From: an uncultured Clostridia bacterium
GTDB lineage: Bacteria; Bacillota; Clostridia; Oscillospirales; Acutalibacteraceae
NCBI GenBank assembly: GCA_958445555.1
Contig: CAUCSW010000009.1
Span: 1-10,952 of the forward strand
Reading direction: 5' to 3'
DNA length: 10,952 nt
Position 1 is the first letter of the stretch. Each line of letters opens with the position of its first letter. The translations under genes were made by a program, and so were the position numbers. This document shows, piece after piece, positions 1 through 6,016 of the stretch. Under the pieces are notes generated by a model. The model did no database searches. It saw nothing but the letters and a program-made list of their open reading frames with translations, and was not told the origin of the DNA.

Positions 1-7
1 TGCTCAT
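1..7 (-). CDS. Start of a truncated downstream gene (probable FtsX-like permease)
   Basis: An ATG on the minus strand at 7-5 overlaps the ATPase stop codon by 4 nt (ATGA), which is how a coupled permease gene usually begins after an ATPase of this type. Only two codons (Met-Ser) are inside the window, so the product cannot be identified. That it is a permease is inferred entirely from the neighbouring ATPase. Confidence 0.35.
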
Positions 8-687
8 CTGCGGATCACCTCATCGCTTTTGATCCTGCCGTCCTCTATTGCAATTATTCTGTCGGACTGCAGTGCGATGTTTTCGTCATGGGTGATTATT
101 ATCAGCGTTTGATCGTATTTCTTGTTTGAAAGCTTTAAAAGCTCCACGATCTCCTGACTGTTTTTTGAATCAAGGTTTCCGGTCGGCTCATCGGCGAGAA
201 CCACTGCAGGGGCATTCATCAGGGCTCTGCCTATAGACACCCTCTGCTGCTGACCGCCCGAAAGCTCATTTGGAAGATTCATTCTTCTGTCATTAAGTCC
301 GAGCACACCGAGCAGCTCGTTCAGGCGTTCATCGTTGACCTTTCTGCCGTCCATAAGCACCGGCAGGGTCATATTCTCGACCACATTGAGCACGGGGATA
401 AGATTGTAGAACTGATAAATAAGACCTACCTGGCGCCTGCGGAATATTGCGAGCTGCTCCTCGTTCTGAGCATATACATCCTGTCCGTTCATATAAACCT
501 TTCCCGAGGTGGGTCGGTCAACTCCGCCGAGTATGTGGAGCAGCGTTGATTTTCCGGAACCCGACGGACCGATTATCGCTACAAACTCGCCTTTTCCGAC
601 CGAAAACGACACATTGTCCACCGCTCTGACGGCGTTGTTCCCCGTGCCGTAGATCTTAGAAAGATGTTCTATTCTGAGCATTTCCAT
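4..687 (-). CDS. ABC transporter ATP-binding protein (MacB/LolD/BceA type)
   Basis: This is the cytoplasmic ATPase of an ABC transporter, 227 aa, full length for the family. Visible motifs are Walker A GPSGSGKST (40-48), Q-loop Gln92, signature LSGGQQQ (142-148), Walker B VVLADEP (162-168) followed by TGNLD, and the switch His200. The TGNLD extension and overall length fit the MacB/LolD/BceA group, which work with FtsX-like permeases in antimicrobial peptide resistance, lipoprotein release or cell-wall processes. ATG 687 was chosen because AAGGAGG (696-702) lies 8 nt upstream; Met3 would have a worse spacing. The stop overlaps another ATG by 4 nt, so a partner gene continues off the left edge. 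No promoter is convincing in the gap upstream. The substrate is unknown. A two-component system further right on the same strand could be its regulator. Confidence 0.93.
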   Translation of the reverse strand: MEMLRIEHLSKIYGTGNNAVRAVDNVSFSVGKGEFVAIIGPSGSGKSTLLHILGGVDRPTSGKVYMNGQDVYAQNEEQLAIFRRRQVGLIYQFYNLIPVLNVVENMTLPVLMDGRKVNDERLNELLGVLGLNDRRMNLPNELSGGQQQRVSIGRALMNAPAVVLADEPTGNLDSKNSQEIVELLKLSNKKYDQTLIIITHDENIALQSDRIIAIEDGRIKSDEVIRR

Positions 688-1112
688 ATTGGTTTCCTCC
701 TTGCGTTGTTGCAGGCAGTATGAGATCGACAGAAGCTCGTTTTATGGGGGCATCCATGAGGTCTGTTCCCGTATCTGCCCGATCATACGCCTGAAATCAC
801 AAAGGCCGCGGCGGCATCCGAATCTGCATTTGTGTCCGCATACGCATTCGCATTCGAATCCGAATGCTGATTAAAATCAGCACCCGCTCGGCGGTATTGC
901 CCTTTGTCTTGAATCATCATACAAAACGAATGTGACATTTCGGTGACCGCTTTTACATTATTTTTGTCACCTGGGATGATCCTCATTCCGATCGTCCGCA
1001 AATGCCGTCGTCCGATAACGAAAAAGGCATAAAGGAGCGAAAGAGACGCTGACGGGCTGCCCAATCCAACATTGCAGCCGCCAGTCGTTTGTATAGGCAG
1101 TCGGTCTTATAT
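688..1112. other. Non-coding gap with repeats, no gene supported
   Basis: About 425 bp between the ATPase gene and the rpsT terminator. Open frames here are short, lack ribosome binding sites and have low-complexity translations. The gap holds a degenerate 6-bp tandem repeat (814-867), two short dyads (850-867 and 866-881) and several GTGAC/GTCAC words (932-971). No sigma-A promoter for the minus-strand ATPase gene could be placed with confidence. Confidence 0.6.
814..867. repeat. Degenerate hexanucleotide tandem repeat
   Basis: Nine consecutive 6-bp units can be read: GCATCC, GAATCT, GCATTT, GTGTCC, GCATAC, GCATTC, GCATTC, GAATCC, GAATGC. The last units form a hairpin (GCATTCG at 850-856 with CGAATGC at 861-867), and a second dyad follows at once (GCTGATT at 866-872, AATCAGC at 875-881). 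On the minus strand the repeat would translate into an Asp/Asn/Ala/Ser-rich stretch, but no credible gene contains it. Confidence 0.6.
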
Positions 1113-1145
1113 AAAGCAAAAGGGAAACGCGCCAAGGCGTTTCCC
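1113..1145 (-). terminator. Intrinsic terminator of rpsT
   Basis: A perfect 9-bp stem, GGGAAACGC (1122-1130) with GCGTTTCCC (1137-1145), has a 6-nt loop. On the minus strand it is followed by TTTTGCTTT. It lies about 30 nt past the rpsT stop codon. Confidence 0.88.
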
Positions 1146-1175
1146 ATTATGCTTCAACTGATTTAAGAACAGATC

Positions 1176-1436
1176 TCAGTTTGCTTTTGCAAGACGAATT
1201 ACGAGAGAAGATTTCTTTCTCGCGGCGTTATTCTTATGAATAATACCCTTGCAAGCCATCTGGTCTATCTTCTTAACGGCAGCTTTTACGACTTCTTCTT
1301 TATCTGCGCTGTTTTCGGCGATAGCCTTGTCAGCCTTCTTTATAGCAGTCTTCATCGCAGTACGATACTGCTTGTTGCGTGCATAATTTGCTTCCGCAAT
1401 AAGAACACGCTTCTTTGCTGATTTGATGTTAGGCAT
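1176..1436 (-). CDS. rpsT: 30S ribosomal protein S20
   Basis: Small basic protein of 86 aa that binds 16S rRNA in the body of the small subunit. The sequence is unmistakable for S20: it begins MPNIKSAKKR, continues NYARNKQYRTAMKTAIKKA, and ends in the conserved HKNNAARKKSSL region (68-79). The frame stays open for 70 codons upstream, but the start is ATG 1436 because S20 proteins begin MPNIKSA and AAGGAGG (1444-1450) lies 7 nt upstream. It is a single-gene unit with its own promoter (1474-1502) and terminator (1113-1145), and it is divergent from gpr. The rpsT/gpr back-to-back arrangement is the same as in Bacillus subtilis and many Clostridia, which supports a vertical, core location. In other bacteria S20 is autoregulated at translation; nothing here shows that directly. 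Confidence 0.98.
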   Translation of the reverse strand: MPNIKSAKKRVLIAEANYARNKQYRTAMKTAIKKADKAIAENSADKEEVVKAAVKKIDQMACKGIIHKNNAARKKSSLVIRLAKAN

Positions 1437-1473
1437 ATTTGCACCTCCTTGCATACGGTTCCACAGTGAGTAT

Positions 1474-1502
1474 ATGATATCACTTTTGAGTGCGAATTGC
1501 AA
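1474..1502 (-). promoter_or_regulatory. Sigma-A promoter of rpsT
   Basis: On the minus strand, -35 TTGCAA (1497-1502) and -10 TATCAT (1474-1479) are separated by exactly 17 bp. Four of six and five of six positions match consensus. Transcription should begin near 1467, giving a leader of about 30 nt that contains the AAGGAGG site. Confidence 0.75.
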
Positions 1503-1572
1503 GAGTTTTTTTATCTTTTTATTATATGTGTCACTCTGAGGCGCTTTTTTTCGTTCCGTAATATCTTCAAGG

Positions 1573-1653
1573 CCCGCATCGATCGGTTCGTGCGGGATAA
1601 AGACACCCTTTCGTGAGCAAACTAAGGGAGCGAACCAAGTGAGCAAAGTTAGG
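1573..1653. repeat. Hairpin and three 13-bp repeats between rpsT and gpr
   Basis: The rpsT-gpr gap (1437-1765) holds a 6-bp stem hairpin, CCCGCA (1573-1578) with TGCGGG (1591-1596). It is followed by three adjacent 13-bp copies: GAGCAAACTAAGG (1615-1627), GAGCGAACCAAGT (1628-1640) and GAGCAAAGTTAGG (1641-1653). No gene is supported here apart from the rpsT promoter. No sigma-F/G promoter for gpr could be placed with correct spacing. Confidence 0.6.
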
Positions 1654-1765
1654 TAAGTCTTAATGACGGAAATGCTCCGAATGACAGGATAAGTGAGTCA
1701 AAAAACAGGAAACGCGCGAAAACATAAAAATCAAAAATCACCTAAGCGAAAGGATGAAAAAAGCA

Positions 1766-2599
1766 ATGAAGAATTATTCCGACCTTGCCACCGAGTGTCG
1801 AGAGCTTGATCCGAACAGTGAGGAGCTCAAAGAAGAGGTTGTGGTGACAGACGGAGTTACCGTAAGAAGGGTGACCGTCTCAACGGACAGGACCTCCGAG
1901 ATCACGGGAAGACCCAAGGGACGATATTCAACCCTTGAAGCGCCCGAAGGTCTTTCGGCGGTGAATTCCGAACGCATATCACGCGCACTTATTGAAGAGC
2001 TCTCACTCTTTTTGCCCGAGGGCGACGGTTGTGTTATTGTTGCGGGTCTCGGAAATCGCGCGGTGACGCCGGACGCGCTCGGCCCCAGAGTCGCATCGAA
2101 GATCATTGCAACGCGGCATATAACCGAAGAGCTTGCAAACAGGATAGGTCTTAAGGGTCTGAAAAGTGTTGCGGTCGTTGCGCCGGGGGTTCTCGGGCAA
2201 ACGGGAATCGAAACCGCCGAAACCGTCAAAAGCGCAGTCGACACGGTGCATCCGCGCGCGGTATTGACGATCGACGCACTCACCGCGAGATCGATCGACC
2301 GCTTATGCACGCAAATACAGATCACCGATGCGGCCAAATCTCCGGGATCCGGCGTCGGGAATCGACGTGCGGAAATAAGTCAGGGTACGGTGGGGGTGCC
2401 GGTTATATCGATTGGAATACCGACAGTTGTCAACGCTTCCACAATAGCAGGTAAAGAACGCAGTGACAAAAACGATATGATAGTAACTCCCAAGGACATC
2501 GACTCGCTCATAGAATCGGCGTCATCGACGGTGGCGCTTGCGGTAAACTGTTTACTCCAGCCGTCGGTAGATATTGCAATAATAAGGAGTTGTATGTAA
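1766..2599 (+). CDS. gpr: Germination protease (spore protease GPR)
   Basis: GPR is the endopeptidase that degrades small acid-soluble spore proteins at germination, freeing DNA and supplying amino acids. It is made as a zymogen in the forespore. The family (MEROPS A25) is recognised from AGLGN-x-x-VTPDALGP (with Asp103), a TIDALTARS block (Asp170), PGSGVGNRRAEIS and VGVPVISIGIPTVVNA. The two aspartates correspond to the reported catalytic pair. At 277 aa it is shorter than Bacillus GPR (about 370) but similar to clostridial versions. ATG 1766 is preferred because the only Shine-Dalgarno-like AAAGGA (1749-1754) touches the upstream in-frame ATG at 1754, leaving no spacer; from 1766 the spacer is 11 nt. 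The TGI normally seen just before PGSGVGN is replaced by AAKS. The stop overlaps the next gene by 1 nt. Confidence 0.95.
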   Translation: MKNYSDLATECRELDPNSEELKEEVVVTDGVTVRRVTVSTDRTSEITGRPKGRYSTLEAPEGLSAVNSERISRALIEELSLFLPEGDGCVIVAGLGNRAVTPDALGPRVASKIIATRHITEELANRIGLKGLKSVAVVAPGVLGQTGIETAETVKSAVDTVHPRAVLTIDALTARSIDRLCTQIQITDAAKSPGSGVGNRRAEISQGTVGVPVISIGIPTVVNASTIAGKERSDKNDMIVTPKDIDSLIESASSTVALAVNCLLQPSVDIAIIRSCM

Positions 2600-2964
2600 T
2601 GGGCAAACTTATGGCATACAGACATACTGTAAGCCGTCATAAACTGCGCGGTCATACGGTACGAAGCAACATAAGGCCTTTCTTACAGAGTTTCATTCTC
2701 TCTTTTGCGGCGCTAATTGTCCCCGCCCTCCTGTTTTTTTCTGTTTGTATAATTTACAAAACTGCCGGTGAGACAAGCGGAAACGGCGGCATTGCGATCG
2801 CATACGACGATTACCGTCTTACCCTGTTTGATAATGACATCGATATCGGCTTTATCAAATATCTTGCCTACCCGGCAGCGGTAATATCAAAGATCAACTT
2901 CGGTAGCATTGATGTCATTAAATACATCATAGACAAAGTAGTCGAAGTGATAGGTATGCTCTGA
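2599..2964 (+). CDS. Small single-TM protein in the spoIIP position
   Basis: A 121-aa protein not recognised by sequence. It has a basic N-terminus rich in Arg, His and Lys (1-26), one hydrophobic segment (about 28-53), then an extracytoplasmic part of about 68 residues with an acidic patch (DNDIDIGF, 78-85) and an amphipathic Ile/Val-rich end. The start is ATG 2599, overlapping the gpr stop (TAATG) with AAGGAG (2584-2589) 9 nt before it; a TTG at 2590 has no spacer. Coupling to gpr implies forespore expression and a sporulation or germination role. In B. subtilis and many Clostridia this slot holds spoIIP, a membrane-anchored amidase of roughly 400 aa. Here the topology of the SpoIIP N-terminus is kept, but there is no amidase domain and no continuation in other frames downstream. 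It could be a truncated spoIIP or an unrelated gene. Confidence 0.75.
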   Translation: MGKLMAYRHTVSRHKLRGHTVRSNIRPFLQSFILSFAALIVPALLFFSVCIIYKTAGETSGNGGIAIAYDDYRLTLFDNDIDIGFIKYLAYPAAVISKINFGSIDVIKYIIDKVVEVIGML

Positions 2965-3002
2965 GCCGAGATTGTTCTGCGTCGGGATTGAATACAATGA
3001 TA

Positions 3003-3057
3003 TCGTTGACTGTCATCGGCGCGGTTATAATCGCGATATTATGCCGTCTATCAACGA
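3003..3057. repeat. Nested hairpin upstream of the LOG gene
   Basis: TCGTTGA (3003-3009) pairs with TCAACGA (3051-3057), enclosing a CGGC/GCCG step and an inner CGCG...CGCG pair. No T-tract follows on either strand, so it does not look like an ordinary terminator. It lies between the gpr operon and the LOG promoter. Confidence 0.45.
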
Positions 3058-3086
3058 CAGCAGCAAACAGCAAATGAAAATTTCTT

Positions 3087-3115
3087 TTGATTTTCGGTCC
3101 AATGTATGTTACACT
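3087..3115 (+). promoter_or_regulatory. Probable sigma-A promoter of the LOG gene
   Basis: -35 TTGATT (3087-3092) and -10 TACACT (3110-3115) are 17 bp apart. Each matches consensus at four positions. The predicted start, near 3122, is about 36 nt before the ATG. Confidence 0.55.
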
Positions 3116-3157
3116 CGATAGTAACGAATCGGTATATTTCCAAAAGGAGGGCCTGTT

Positions 3158-3697
3158 ATGAAGATATGCGTTTTCGGAGCAGCAAGCGATACCATTGCTA
3201 CTGTTTTCACGGATGAAGCCCAAAAGCTCGGCAAAAAAATCGCCGAGAGAGGGCATACGCTGGTATACGGAGCGGGTGCCACAGGCATGATGGGTGCGGT
3301 TGCCAAGGGTGTAAAGAGCGGCGGCGGCACAATCAAAGGTGTAGCGCCCGAATACTTTAACACTCCCGGGGTGTTGTTTGAGGGATGTGATGAGCTCATT
3401 TACACCGACACCATGCGTGAGCGCAAGCAGATAATGGAGGATTCATCCGATGCCTTCATTATGACTCCCGGCGGGATAGGAACATTTGAGGAATTCTTTG
3501 AGATCCTCACACTTGCGGATCTCGGAAGGCATAAAAAACCGATAGCGGTATTCAATGTGGCGGGATACTTCAACTGGGTGGACGAAGTGCTCGACTCTTC
3601 GGTTAGCCAAGGCTTTGTTTCAAAGAACATATACGGAGTGTACAACACATTTACCGACGCCGAAGAAATGCTTAACTACCTTGAAAGCGGCAAGTGA
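3158..3697 (+). CDS. LOG family protein (nucleotide 5'-monophosphate phosphoribohydrolase)
   Basis: A 179-aa Rossmann-fold protein of the LOG family (TIGR00730 type). Members cleave the N-glycosidic bond of AMP or cytokinin ribotides, releasing base and ribose 5-phosphate; many bacterial members act on AMP. The two diagnostic motifs are present: MRERKQIM (86-93, the R-K-x-x-M element) and PGGIGTFEE (104-112, the PGGxGTxxE element). Together they form the active site at the dimer interface. The N-terminus MKICVFGAAS and the YGAGATGMMGAVA loop (37-49) are the usual nucleotide-binding parts. AAAAGGAGG (3142-3150) lies 7 nt upstream of ATG 3158. It appears monocistronic, with its own promoter and a strong terminator at 3738-3791. 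A role in purine salvage or nucleotide housekeeping is the likely reading; the physiological substrate cannot be told from sequence. Confidence 0.93.
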   Translation: MKICVFGAASDTIATVFTDEAQKLGKKIAERGHTLVYGAGATGMMGAVAKGVKSGGGTIKGVAPEYFNTPGVLFEGCDELIYTDTMRERKQIMEDSSDAFIMTPGGIGTFEEFFEILTLADLGRHKKPIAVFNVAGYFNWVDEVLDSSVSQGFVSKNIYGVYNTFTDAEEMLNYLESGK

Positions 3698-3737
3698 TAT
3701 TGTTTGTTCTTAAGAAAGGTTTATATATTTGATGAAG

Positions 3738-3791
3738 GCCCGGCGGGAGTGAGTGGGAATCGGGGTTCTCACTTGCGTCCGTCGGGCTTTT
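3738..3791 (+). terminator. Intrinsic terminator of the LOG gene
   Basis: The outer stem GCCCGGCGG (3738-3746) pairs with CCGTCGGGC (3779-3787), with one G-T wobble. An inner stem AGTGAG (3748-3753) pairs with CTCACT (3768-3773). The outer stem is followed directly by TTTT. It lies 40 nt past the LOG stop codon. Confidence 0.82.
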
Positions 3792-3793
3792 GC

Positions 3794-3819
3794 GCGGCTC
3801 CCGCGGATGCGGGAGCCGC
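3794..3819. repeat. Perfect 11-bp stem hairpin
   Basis: GCGGCTCCCGC (3794-3804) and GCGGGAGCCGC (3809-3819) form a perfect 11-bp stem with a GGAT loop. There is no T-tract on either side. It begins 2 nt after the LOG terminator and opens the GC-rich hairpin cluster. Confidence 0.75.
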
Positions 3820-3860
3820 AAAGCGGCGAGGCAGTAAGGTAACGAGGTAACGAGGCTGCA

Positions 3861-4040
3861 GTCGGCAAGGCGGAGCCGCGCCGCGCCCGAAGGGCGCGGC
3901 AACAAAAAAACGGCAGCGTAGGTCTTAGCGCTGCCGCATTCTTTTATTTGCCGATCGGCGAAAGATGTTCACGGAGACCGAAGCCGTTTTTTGTAAGGCG
4001 ACCCCCGTTCCGGGGTCGCCGCGGCTCCGCCGAGTCCGAC
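3861..4040. repeat. Composite inverted repeat with internal hairpins (MITE-like)
   Basis: Two arms of the same build face each other. Left arm: GTCGG (3861-3865), GGCGGAGCCGC (3869-3879), a 9-bp hairpin (3880-3900, GAA loop), then AACAAAAAAACGGC (3901-3914). Right arm, inverted: GCCGTTTTTTGTAA (3983-3996), a 9-bp hairpin of different sequence (3997-4020), GCGGCTCCGCC (4021-4031), CCGAC (4036-4040). The flanking blocks match while the hairpin stems differ but both pair perfectly. A terminator (3904-3936) lies inside. Two tandem AGGTAACG copies (3837-3852) sit just outside. It could be a small non-autonomous mobile element or a pair of dispersed palindromic repeats. Confidence 0.55.
3904..3936 (-). 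terminator. Intrinsic terminator of the two-component operon
   Basis: CGGCAGCG (3911-3918) pairs with CGCTGCCG (3929-3936) around a 10-nt loop. On the minus strand seven T residues follow the stem directly (3910-3904). The plus side (CATTCTTTTATTT) is weaker, so it may also back up the LOG terminator. It lies about 170 nt past the kinase stop codon. Confidence 0.82.
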
Positions 4041-4105
4041 TTATCTTCGCTTTTCCGTCTCTTCTTATTCTCACCTGCGCATTGTTTGCGGAAAGTCTGC
4101 CCGAT

Positions 4106-5107
4106 CTACAATATTTCCTTATAAAACCGCACGGTGAATTCGGCACCGTCATCGGTGTTTTCAGCCGAAACCGTGCCGTTCTGACCGGTTATCAGCATAC
4201 GGGACAATGCCAATCCGATTCCGACGCTCTCCGCGCTCGCGTTTTTTCCGCGGTAGAATCTCTCAAAAATGTGCGGAATATCGTCTTCCGAAAACCCGCC
4301 GCCGTTATCACGAATAACAATCTCGGTGAAAATGGGTGTTTCGGATGCCGTCAGGCTTATCATGCCGCCGATCGGCGTGTGTTCGACACAGTTCTTCAAT
4401 ATGTTTCCGATCGCCTCGGTGCACCAACGCATATCGCCCGTAAGCTTTTCATCGGCAACAACCGACCGAAAAGATAATTCTTTCAGCTCCATTGATATCC
4501 TGAGCGGCTCGACCGCGGCGGTTATCAGGTCGCTCACATACACCGTATCCGATATGAATGCAAGCGTTCCCGCATCTATGCGGGACATCTTCAAAAGAGA
4601 CTCGATCAGCCAATCCAAGCGTGACAGGCTCTTTTTAAGCTCTCTTACAAGTCTTGTTCTTTTTTGCGGCGATATATCAGGGTCCGACAACATCTGCACC
4701 GTCAGCGTCATTGATGTCAGCGGGGTCCTGAGCTGATGTGAAATATCCGCAAGTGAAGATGACAGAAACTCCCTATCCCTTCTGAGCGAATCGGACTGCT
4801 CGCGCAGACGCACGGTCATTTTCGTTATCTCGTCCGCAAGCACCGCAAGCTCTCCCTCGCCGCTTTCGCTTATAAGAACATCGGCATAACCGTGAAGGAC
4901 CCTGTCGGTAAGCTCACTCAGTCTTGCTATCTCGCGGTATCTTCGCCTTGCCGAAACAAAGCCGAGTATGCAGATGAGCAGCTCCGATGTGAGGGTCACA
5001 AACGCCGCGGTCCGATTTACAAACAACAAGACCGCGAATGTAACTGCGGTCGTGACAAGCGCCGTGACGGCCGGGGTGCGAAAAGTCGGATTATTGAACA
5101 TTTTCAT
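4106..5107 (-). CDS. Sensor histidine kinase, short two-TM type
   Basis: A 333-aa membrane histidine kinase. Two hydrophobic segments (about 12-30 and 34-53) are joined by only a few residues, so there is no real extracellular sensor domain. This is the layout of intramembrane-sensing kinases such as BceS, though other short kinases share it. After a HAMP-like linker the H-box ISHQLRTPL places the phosphorylated residue at His124. The ATPase domain has the N-box (GNILKNCVEHT, 234-244), G1 (DNGGG, 267-271), F-box (FERFYR, 281-286) and G2 (GIGLA, 296-300), so it should be active. ATG 5107 overlaps the response regulator stop by 1 nt (TGATG), showing translational coupling and a cognate pair. 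BceS-type kinases sense through an ABC transporter; the only candidate in this window is the ATPase at 4-687. Confidence 0.94.
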   Translation of the reverse strand: MKMFNNPTFRTPAVTALVTTAVTFAVLLFVNRTAAFVTLTSELLICILGFVSARRRYREIARLSELTDRVLHGYADVLISESGEGELAVLADEITKMTVRLREQSDSLRRDREFLSSSLADISHQLRTPLTSMTLTVQMLSDPDISPQKRTRLVRELKKSLSRLDWLIESLLKMSRIDAGTLAFISDTVYVSDLITAAVEPLRISMELKELSFRSVVADEKLTGDMRWCTEAIGNILKNCVEHTPIGGMISLTASETPIFTEIVIRDNGGGFSEDDIPHIFERFYRGKNASAESVGIGLALSRMLITGQNGTVSAENTDDGAEFTVRFYKEIL

Positions 5108-5769
5108 CAGTCAACCTTATATCCGAGGCCGCGGACCGTCTTGATTATTGCGGGTTCGGACGGATCGTCCTCTATCTTTTCCCTTATCCTCTTAATATAG
5201 ACAGTAAGTGTATTATCATTGACGAAATCGCCGCCCGCATCCCAGATCTCTTCAAGAAGGCGGTCTCTTGTAAGCAGTCTGCCGCGATTATTTACAAAAG
5301 TAAGAAGGATTCTGAATTCCAATGCAGACAGAGGGATCTCCTCACCTTTTTTCTTCACGCATCCCTTTTCGGCATCGACGGATACATTACAGAGGCGAAC
5401 TACCGACCTGCTGCCGTATTTCCTCATTGCGTTTTTCATACGGGACACCAGCTCGCGCGGTCTGAACGGCTTTGGAACATAGTCATCGGCACCGAGGTCA
5501 AGTCCGGCAACGATACTATTTTCGTCCGCCGAGGCTGTCAGGAATATCACGGGTACATCGTATTCCGACTTTGCAGCCACGCAGACCGAAAATCCGTTAC
5601 CGTCGTTTAAGTTTATATCGACGAGGATAATATCGTATTTTTTAGCCTTGTGGCGTTTTACCGCTTCGGCCTGACCGTTTGCTGCATCGACCGAAAAACC
5701 CTCTCCCGACAAATAATCGGTAAGTGATGAGACTATTCCGTTATCGTCTTCGACAAGCAACACATTCAT
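5107..5769 (-). CDS. OmpR-family response regulator
   Basis: A 220-aa DNA-binding response regulator, first gene of the two-component operon. The receiver domain (1-115) has the acidic pair Asp8/Asp9, phospho-acceptor Asp51 (VDINLNDGNGF), Thr78 and Lys100 (KPF). The C-terminal winged helix (about 125-220) carries LSALEFRILLTFVNNRGRLL, a recognition-helix region NDNTLTVYIKRIREKI and the closing TVRGLGYKVD, all typical of OmpR/PhoB. The frame is open for 39 codons upstream, but homologues begin MNVLLVEDD, so ATG 5769 is chosen; the upstream AAAGGG has a 12-nt spacer, which is weak. A dyad, TTTGACA-AA-TGTAAAA (5903-5918), lies about 135 nt upstream and could be an autoregulatory site. Targets are unknown. 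Confidence 0.94.
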   Translation of the reverse strand: MNVLLVEDDNGIVSSLTDYLSGEGFSVDAANGQAEAVKRHKAKKYDIILVDINLNDGNGFSVCVAAKSEYDVPVIFLTASADENSIVAGLDLGADDYVPKPFRPRELVSRMKNAMRKYGSRSVVRLCNVSVDAEKGCVKKKGEEIPLSALEFRILLTFVNNRGRLLTRDRLLEEIWDAGGDFVNDNTLTVYIKRIREKIEDDPSEPAIIKTVRGLGYKVD

Positions 5770-5902
5770 AAACGCTTTGTGCCCTTTCCCCCGATATCCT
5801 CTGCCGCCTGCAGTCGGTATTGGTGCTTTTTTATAAATATTATCATTCTGTCTGCTTGATTTCAAGACCCGGCCTTTTCGCTCCATATTAAGGTCTCACA
5901 TC

Positions 5903-5918
5903 TTTGACAAATGTAAAA
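5903..5918. promoter_or_regulatory. Dyad upstream of the response regulator operon
   Basis: TTTGACA (5903-5909) and TGTAAAA (5912-5918) form a near-perfect inverted repeat around AA, in the only AT-rich part of the gap between the TIM-barrel gene and the response regulator. It may be an operator or part of the promoter. No pair of -35/-10 boxes around it was convincing. Confidence 0.3.
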
Positions 5919-6016
5919 TTTTAAATTAACAAGCGCAATAACGCCGCAATTTCGGTCCTTTTGGGTTATCGGCATTGATACGACCGCCTAAAAAATCATC
6001 CCTGCCTACAGCGCGT

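Noticed and set aside
783..1064. A 93-codon minus-strand open frame rich in Asp, Asn and Ala.
   Set aside because: It has no ribosome binding site, its composition comes from the 6-bp repeat, and it has no recognisable domain.
1679..1729. A sigma-G-like promoter for gpr (GAATG and CATAAAA words).
   Set aside because: The spacing between the words is far from 17-18 bp, and no other pair fits.
1774..2337. A 187-codon minus-strand frame opposite gpr.
   Set aside because: It is the antisense shadow of a clearly conserved gene, with Ser/Thr/Val bias from complementing gpr codons.
3837..3900. A CRISPR-like or tRNA-like element, suggested by tandem AGGTAACG and adjacent hairpins.
   Set aside because: There are only two 8-bp copies with no spacers, and no cloverleaf with TTC and anticodon arms can be drawn.
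3672..4152. Minus-strand open frames through the GC-rich hairpin cluster.
   Set aside because: They read through terminators and palindromes, have Pro/Arg/Leu-rich non-protein-like sequence and no start signals.
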